Assembly (NCBI GenBank): GCA_015501055.1
Contig: JADNYV010000034.1
Span: forward strand, 1-64,000
DNA length: 64,000 bases
Source: Mucidula mucida
Taxonomy: Eukaryota; Basidiomycota; Agaricomycetes; Agaricales; Physalacriaceae
Reading direction: 5' to 3'
The position numbers were made by a program, and so were the translations under genes. Numbering within the stretch: the first letter of the stretch is position 1; each line of letters starts with the position of its first letter. The notes under the pieces were generated by a model. It was not told the origin of the DNA, made no database searches, and saw only the letters and a list, made by a program, of their open reading frames with translations. Positions 57,097 through 64,000 of this stretch are shown here, piece by piece.

Positions 57097-59756
57097 CTAT
57101 GCACGGAGCTCTGAGGTATGCACACGTGAGGCCTGGCCATCAAGCCCTTTCGACCTTTTGAACATTCGAACCTCGTTCGTATCGTGGTCGAGTGGTTCGC
57201 CGGGTCGTTTATTATTGGCTATGGGAAAGATGTTTGTGACCTTCGTGTTGTCCACCCAATCAAGCTGATCCTTCTTCGGCTCTGGAAGCCTGTCCGCAGC
57301 GTCAGCGAGGGTCGTATACAACCACGACCCGTCGTTTAACAGCTTCAACATCTTTTCTTCTTTAGCCTTATCCTCAGACTCGCCGGAATAGTATTCATCA
57401 TCGCCCGAGTCCTCATCCTGCAGGGGGTATCGAGCAGCAAACGCCTTGCTCAGATATCGGAAGAGTCTGGCCAGACCAGGGACATCGAATTTCACCCTCG
57501 CAAAACGAGCGCTTTGGAGAGCATCAATCTTTCGTGCGCCGCCCTTGTCGGGCCGACCGACGTGGGTAACATATTCGTCAAAGACTTCGAGCACTTGCGC
57601 AAGCTGTTGCGAGTCCAGATTGTGTTGCAGGTGACGGAATGCCGCATACGCGAGAACGTAGACGGCCGACTCTCGATCATCGAGAACCGTGTGCTCTGCA
57701 AAGGGATTCTCGGCGAGGTGTGCAGAGATGAACTGCCAAGTACCCTGTGTCTGTGTGTCAACGGTCTGATTTACAGACCTGTACATGATTACTCACGGTG
57801 CGTGAAATACAGTGCTCATACGAGTCATCCGCTGGAATCAAGTCAAGTACAACACAGTGGTCCCAATCGATGAGGAAGCCACAAATAGGGCTATCATCTG
57901 TGGGTCTGAGCTTCATGAGGATATTGCCGACGCTAATGTCACGATGGAGAATTCGAGCCTTCTGGTACGCCATTTGGTGAGCTAAATGTTGAATGTGAGT
58001 GGCAGTCCTCCCGTTAAAGCAACAGATAACTCATACCTTTCATCGCATCTGCAATACATTTCACCAAGCTCTTGGCGGTGGGAAATGTGGAGAGGTCACG
58101 GCCCACAGTAACAAGTATGATTCGGTGGCTGTGAAGCTGGCGGATGGTCAAAGGCGTTGCCCGAGAGACCCAAGCCGCAGAAGCATAACGATGACCAATC
58201 GTCTTTAGATTGTCAACATCCCCCCCAGCCGCCATCTCTGCAACATTCTCGATCTGGTGCTCGGCGAGACGCTCGTAAATATCCGACTCCTTAAGTGTGA
58301 TAGCAGAATCCTCGCGCCAGTAGTCCTTGAAGAATAACACGGCCTTGTCACGCAAGCGCATGATGGTGCACCGACGTGTCGACCGGCAAAATGGCGAGAG
58401 GAAACCCTCATGGTAGATGGGAGCAGCGATAATGTAGGTCTCCTCAGCGAACGTCATCTTCAGCAAGGACAGCTGGCTAGTACTTTCCTGCTTTTTGAGG
58501 AAAGACTGGGTCTGTCCTTTCCACAGCTCCGTTGCATAGCGCGTAAAGGCCTCCCTCGCGAGCTTGCCCTCTTTCTTCGAAGGCGTGGTGATGGTGCTAT
58601 CAAGGCCGCGTTGCTCGTTCGTGAGCTGCGCAAAACGTTGATAGAATCTAAACAGAATTGTTGCGCCAAGTTTCTCGGTATAGTCGAAACGTCGAGTCAC
58701 AATAGCGGCAGAACGATCCCACCGAATAAGACGGGCATAATCACCGCAAATGAGAGTCGAGAAGACATGGGAGCGATATTGCACGGCTAGAATGACAGCG
58801 TTGTATGCGGCCAGTTGTCCGCGAGTACTCACACCCACCTTCGAAGCGTTTTCGAAGGGGTAATGAGTGGTTACTACCGGTGGCTCGATCTCCGCAGATA
58901 CTATCGGAGGTCCCTCAGGAAGCTCAACATTTTCCCTGATTTCTCGCGCCACGTCGTCGCCTTCTTCGTCAGATGACGGGTCGTCATCAGCCCCATCCTC
59001 AGAATCGCAGTCTGCGAGCTCTTCGTCGTCCTCGTCATCAAATTCGGATTCTTCAGAAACCTGGTCCTCCGTGATTTCAACCAAGGGATCAACAAAGGCA
59101 TCTGAATCTGCCCTTGGCTTCAATTCGACAGACACCTCCGCGTTGGAAAAATCCATGACCCTCGATTTGGTCCGCATGAATCGCGTCTTGCCGTACACCG
59201 TGATGTCCATCCCCAGACTGCCGCAAGAGGTATCCCGGTGCAAGTGGGTATCTCTGAACTCGAGCGGACACTTGATATATGAGGAAGTTTAGTACCGACA
59301 GCTTTTGACGCCGCGAATTTAGTCCATCCAGTAAACGCCTCGATCTAGTCAATAGTGTCAGCTACCAATCCACCGATGCCGGTGGATTTCACTCACATAT
59401 TGTTTATACGAATCGGCCTCTGGGACTACCGCCGAGGACTTGAGTTTTTTGACACGCTGTGGCGGAATTTTTGCCTCTCTGAAGGCCTCGGGAGTCTCTT
59501 CATTCCATGGCAGAAAGTCGTTGAGAAATGTCTGGACGGGCATGGGCCCGATGTAGTGCCCGCGAGTCTCTTTAGCGAGCTCTATGTACTTGCTAGCCAT
59601 ATCCTCGTTTTTGAAAGCACTGGCAAACGTGCTGAAACCGAAAATTTTGCGGGTTATTGGGGTGCTGGTAGCAGCGCGCTGAGCTTCGGGGGGAGGAGTG
59701 GTGTCAACGGGGGTTGTTCTTCCACTATAAGTGATGTCGGAAGGTTGATCTGCCAT
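57097..59756 (-). CDS. FunK1-type fungal protein kinase, probable one-base frameshift
   Basis: Exon 1 (59397-59756) gives MADQPSDITYSGRTTP and helices (FLPWNEETPEAF). Exon 2 (58037-59344) begins IEAFTGWTKFAASKAV and continues with FRDTHLHRDTSCGSLGMD, a long acidic linker, and a beta-rich part ending in KSLVKCIADAMK. Exon 3 has the catalytic loop ILHRDISVGNILM and IDWD in place of DFG, typical of FunK1. The last exon opens with GTWQFIS and ends in a charged tail. Exon 2 is one base short of keeping phase, and the break is near 59276-59283 between TKLPHI and IKCPLEF. The FunK1 family is expanded in Agaricomycetes and its substrates are unknown. It is convergent with FAHD1, 155 bp apart. Confidence 0.85.
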
Positions 59757-60773
59757 GACGGTGAGCGAAAATGTCAAAAGGTGAAGAATGAAAGCAACAA
59801 AGACACGACGCGGCGACGTTATATACCGCGTTCTCGTGAACAATGGCGACCAAACAAAAGTCACGGGATAATGAGTGGTCCACTCACCAGAATAGTCGGT
59901 AAGAAATCGACAATCTAGATAATTGCAATTGCCTCTTTAGGTGAACAATGGTCGCGGTTGTGGTTCAGGATGAGGCTGATCACATGACCTCGATTCCTTT
60001 GATACAATCGTCCGGATTTTGCCGATGTCGTGACAGGGCTCTCCACCGTACCGTATACCGTACGAGTACGGCACCATACGGGCTTCAGTTTCGAGTGATA
60101 CGGGTCGGTTACGGGACGGCTTTAACTATCATACAAAGCCGTATACGGGTCAGCAGAGCGACGTCGATGAGGACCAAATTGGTCGAATGATGGCAGGTAC
60201 GTACGGGCACACTAGAAATCCAGTGCTACATTTCAACATGAAAACCACGGAGCACAGCGCCGCCAGGAATCCTGGCACTTGCCTCCTCCGGGACCGTCCC
60301 ATAGCCTTTAATTTGATTAGTTGGGCCTCGGGGCAGAGCGTGCCAAACTTAAAAGGTGAAGTGCTGTCTGTTCTCTGACCATGATTTTACGCCATCCCAT
60401 TACTTACGTTCATTGCCCATTGGGACAACAACTCATCCATTTCTCAGCACTATTACGATATAGCGCAATAATCATCAATTATATACCCATTTCTACACAT
60501 TTACCGCAAAGTATATACCAGAAAACCAAGAAAAGAAATAAAGAGAACGTAAAAAAACAACTCGACGCATCTAGAGTGGTATATGTGGAACAACAGGTTA
60601 TATCTAGTACGTATGATATGTATAATAGCTTGAACATGATGGCACGAATAACATTGACAGACTACACGAGGAATAATAGAATAGCTAATAGATAAAGGAC
60701 CGTTTCGTTTCTCTGCCTCAATAATCAGAACACTACTCGAAAAGAGGACTTGTAGAGGACTCACGTTGGAGCG
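59757..60773. other. Intergenic with TACGG-rich patch
   Basis: At about 60046-60205 the words CCGTA/TACGG recur many times in both orientations. The rest is AT-rich with no supported gene. Confidence 0.45.
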
Positions 60774-63213
60774 TTAATGAACTTCTTGCCGAGCAATATC
60801 TTCAATTCTGTCACCGTCAACAATCCAACCATCCTCGTCGACTTCATTCTCCAGCGCCTCCTCCTCATCGGGCTCTTCGAATCGCTGCGAGGAACGCCAC
60901 ACGTTGACTCGAACACCGAACGACTCATTCTCTTCTTGGTCATCGCGATCCTCTCCCAGACGCATCCACTCATCGTCCCAGAGATCCACGACCCGCGCGC
61001 GCTTACTAGGATCCCGTACCAACAAGCTCTCAACCATCCGCCGCACACCCGCGGATTTGACGAGCTGCTTCCCCTTGAGCTCTTCTCCATCCACCGCAAG
61101 CGCACCCTCAGGCCACTTCCACTCCGCTCTCGCAATCCGGATGAGCCACTGCCGCCGCTCCTGACTCCCACCATATCGACCAGGCCCACCTCTCTTACCC
61201 CCCGGCCCATCCCCAAATGGCAATGAACGCGACACGAGCTCGTACAATGCTACGCCACATGCCCACGCATCGGTCTCGCGTGCATCATAGCCGCCCCCAT
61301 CATCCTGGGAGTAGCCACCCCATTTAGAGTGTCCAGAAGCGACAGAGCTCCTTCCACCGTTTATGACCAACTCGGGCGCTGCATATGCTTCACTTCCACA
61401 GCGTGTCGCCAAAAGTGGTTGTGTGGGATCAATAAATCGCGATAACCCAAAATCGGTCAACTGTATCAGCGGAGCTGGCGCGATCGGTAATGGTTCAGTA
61501 AGCGGCGTTGTCAGCAGAATATCTAGAAGAGACGTTTAAAGAGGCGATGCAAGAGTAAGACAGAAACATACTTTCAAGCTTTACATCTCGATGCACAAGC
61601 CCAACGCCGTGCATCCACCCAACCGCCCGACAAAGCTCCAGCCATATCCTGCGAACCACACTCTCACTCAGATCATCCCAGAGATCCGAGCCCACCAAAC
61701 CCAGTAAGTCGCCACCTGGACAATAAGGTAAAACAAGCAAATGATGCGTCCGCGTCGTTAGATGAGAGAGAAGCGGCGTAATGTTGGGATGAGATATATG
61801 CTTGAGAACCTCAACCTCGCGAACAAAGCTAACACGCATCCTATCTCTCTCCCGTTCCTCTTCCTCGCCGATCCGGCCTTGTGAGCTATTTTCGATCGAG
61901 CCACGCAAAGTTAACTTTACGGCTACAAGCTTGGGTTTCCCGTTGCGTGACCGCGTCGAACCTGACCGACTGAGCCCTTCGCTGTCCGAAGACTGACTAT
62001 TCCACGAGATGGAAGAGTTGCGAGATAAGGATGCACCTACATCACCATCGCCGTCCTTCTCGTCGAGATATAGACTCCGAACGGAATTTGCGCTGGATAC
62101 TCGGTCCTTTTCAAACTCCACGTCTGTGGGAACGCCGAGGCCCAAGCCTTGAGACTTCTTTGGAGGCGAAGACGTAGAATTGTTGTGTGGTCGAGTCCCG
62201 CTGACGCCGCCGCGAAGCTTGCGCATAAGGCTAGACGAGCTGCGAGACTCTTTCAGCTTGCCTCTGATACTTTTCTGCTTCAAGTCACGAAGACTCCGCT
62301 TAGTTTTGAAAAGTAGCGGAGTCGAAGATAGGTCTTCTGCGAGCCATACGTTGGAGAAGGCACCGGAGCCCAAAGGACGTGATAGAAGCAGCGAGACATC
62401 ACCATGTTCTTGCGATGATGCTCCATTTGACCAGCTCGAATCAGAAGGAGGGAAAAGCGTGGAGGAAGAGGAAGATGAGGAAAAGGTGCCAGACGACGGG
62501 GAGGTAGCCACGGGTGATGAAGGGGTGGGGGTGTGTCCAGGGAGGAAGGAGCGGATGATCATCCCAGGCGCGAGCTCGTACTCGTCGTCTTCATTTCCGT
62601 GGCCGTGATCAGAGCTGTGACACGATGACGGCAAGACCTCTGCATCCTCTCTGGTGCCAGGCAGAGGTTCCGTCGGATAGCTCGACGGCTGATAAACAGG
62701 TGATGCCAACGGCTCAAATTTGAAAAGCGGAGAAGACGGCGGAGGCGGTCCGTTTACGAGATTAAGCATCAACGCGGGCGGGCGCGGCGTAGGCTCACTC
62801 GACAAGTCGGATGGATACTCGTTGTACTCCACCGTCGACGGTGTGGGCGTCGAAGTAAAGTTGCTGGGAATGGGGCTGCCATCAAGGCGCAGCAGATCCA
62901 AGTTGAGAAAGTTGCGCTTGGCGGATATCTTGGGCGTAACCGGGGACGCTGGAGACGGCGACGAGAAGAAGTCGGCTGTTAATGATCGCGTGGGCTTTTT
63001 GGAAATGGAATCGCCCTTGGATGAGATACTGGGGCCGATAGGGCTGGCGGGGCGCGACGTGAATGGTGAACCGAAAAAGGCGTTGGTCTTTGAGGAAGAG
63101 CTGGGAATAGGGCTCGCTGGCGCCGGCGACATCGAGGGCGAGGGCAATAGCGGGTCGAGATCGGCAAATGCGTGCCCTCGCGGCATCGGCGAGGCAAGCT
63201 TGCGTAAAATCAT
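60774..63213 (-). CDS. Ser/Thr protein kinase with long disordered N-terminus and kinase-domain insert
   Basis: Two exons (61572-63213 and 60774-61522) give 796 residues. About 280 Ser/Pro-rich residues precede the glycine loop LGSGAFSNVWLAED. About 120 residues of Ser/Lys-rich insert then separate it from VAVKLTLRG with the catalytic Lys. FVREVEVLKHISHPNITPLL holds the C-helix Glu. HRDVKLENILL crosses the intron, followed by LTDFGLSRF, CGSEAYAAPELV and DAWACGVALYELV. The C-terminus is acidic. All catalytic residues are present, so it is likely active. It resembles fungal CAMK/HAL-type kinases, but I cannot assign an orthologue. The ATG at 63213 is used because the upstream frame lacks another. 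Confidence 0.88.
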
Positions 63214-64000
63214 CGTCGTCGTCGTCGTCAAAGCCGATGAACTCGCCTCGCCGTCGATGATGACGGACGAGGAATAAGGTATCTCTCAACACGTGATCGG
63301 CGTCTTTTTTTAGGCCGAGGAAGCGTGAATTGCACGAGACGAAGGAATGGTAACAACTGCCCGTCCTTGAACAAAGCCTCTAGGAAGTGCTGGAATATGC
63401 GAGTGAATGTATGCCTACTGCCTCAGGCTTTTCTTCAGTCAAAGCTCCCGTTCTCAGGGCCGCTGTAACTTCCGGAGCCTTCCGTCCGCTGCATGCCAGA
63501 CGCCACACAGATATCTAGACCACTGAGTCAATGCAGCCCTCTTATCGTAGGCAGCACTAACACCTCCCAATCCAAGCTATGTATACTGTCCCAGAGTACA
63601 GTAAGCACATTGTCTTATCAGTTATCTACCTCCAGTTACCGAGGAACGTTCACCTGTCACCCAGATTGATCGAGGACGAACATGGCCCTGGATTTCTTCA
63701 ACCTTATCTTATATACGGCGCCACACTACTATTCCTGAACCAGACGCTCATGCTTTCGAGCATCCATGGTGTTCGTGAGCCCATCCTGAATCAGACTAGG
63801 TAACCTAACATGAAGAAATTCACGGCGCCTAGCCCACTGTTATCGTAAACTATTATGCGTATATAAATCAAGCTACCGCCTTTCAACCGTGTCCGTGGAG
63901 GAATAGCTCCCATCGGAAAGTCTCTAGCGCGTCGCACAGCAAGGAGGTCTGTTCAGACCGTGCCCTTCCATATATCAAAGCGGCGTAGCCGCTTTCGCTG
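63214..64000. other. Intergenic, right end of window
   Basis: It begins with a short GTC microsatellite (to 63229), probably leader sequence of the kinase gene. No gene is supported to the window end. Confidence 0.45.

Noticed and set aside
62882..63292. 136-codon minus frame with a run of Asp
   Set aside because: The Asp run comes from reading the GTC microsatellite in another frame; it overlaps the kinase exon.

Overview
The window is nuclear DNA of a filamentous basidiomycete, most likely an Agaricomycete mushroom. The evidence is dense genes with many short GT-AG introns (about 45-60 nt), lineage-typical families (FunK1 kinase, DUF6534 seven-helix protein, Agaricomycete F-box/LRR family, CHAT/TPR protein, cerato-platanin), fungal secreted hydrolases and intron-containing nuclear tRNA genes. 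No bacterial, organellar or viral features are seen.

Layout. 1-4.35 kb is a decayed, CpG-poor block: an unknown repeated segment, a broken FAD-dependent monooxygenase (salicylate hydroxylase-like), half of a MITE and a broken F-box gene. 5.1-8.0 kb is a cysteine-rich, EGF/furin-like single-pass membrane protein. 8.1-10.5 kb is a nest of repeats: a 146-bp direct repeat pair, a GAGGAAA foldback element and an inverted repeat pair. 10.5-12.1 kb is a PP2C phosphatase of the pyruvate-dehydrogenase-phosphatase type. 12.7-26.1 kb is accessory: three tRNA-Ile genes, a CHAT-domain pseudogene, three more F-box genes (one frameshifted), a protein with three homeodomain-like segments, a solo retrotransposon Gag ORF and two complete MITEs. 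26.5-29.0 kb is an MFS sugar transporter. 29.6-31.3 kb encodes a NoxR/p67phox-like TPR protein with a C-terminal retropepsin-like DTG segment. 31.6-46.7 kb holds a small membrane protein, an HMG-box factor, a serine carboxypeptidase, a cerato-platanin, a methyltransferase, a DUF6534 protein and two unrecognised proteins. 48-60 kb holds PER1 (GPI-anchor remodelling), a GH12 glucanase, a sterol-glucosyltransferase-like protein, a fourth tRNA-Ile, FAHD1 and FunK1. The window ends with a Ser/Thr kinase.

There is no biosynthetic cluster or operon logic; the genes are mostly independent housekeeping, signalling and secretion genes with repeats between them. Two patterns stand out. First, otherwise intact genes (F-box B, the homeodomain-like gene, PER1, GH12, the glucosyltransferase, FAHD1, FunK1) each need exactly one missing base restored to keep frame, which suggests residual assembly indels or very young pseudogenes. 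Second, four tRNA-Ile(AAT) genes have identical exons but unrelated introns, and two of them have a MITE just 3' of the gene.
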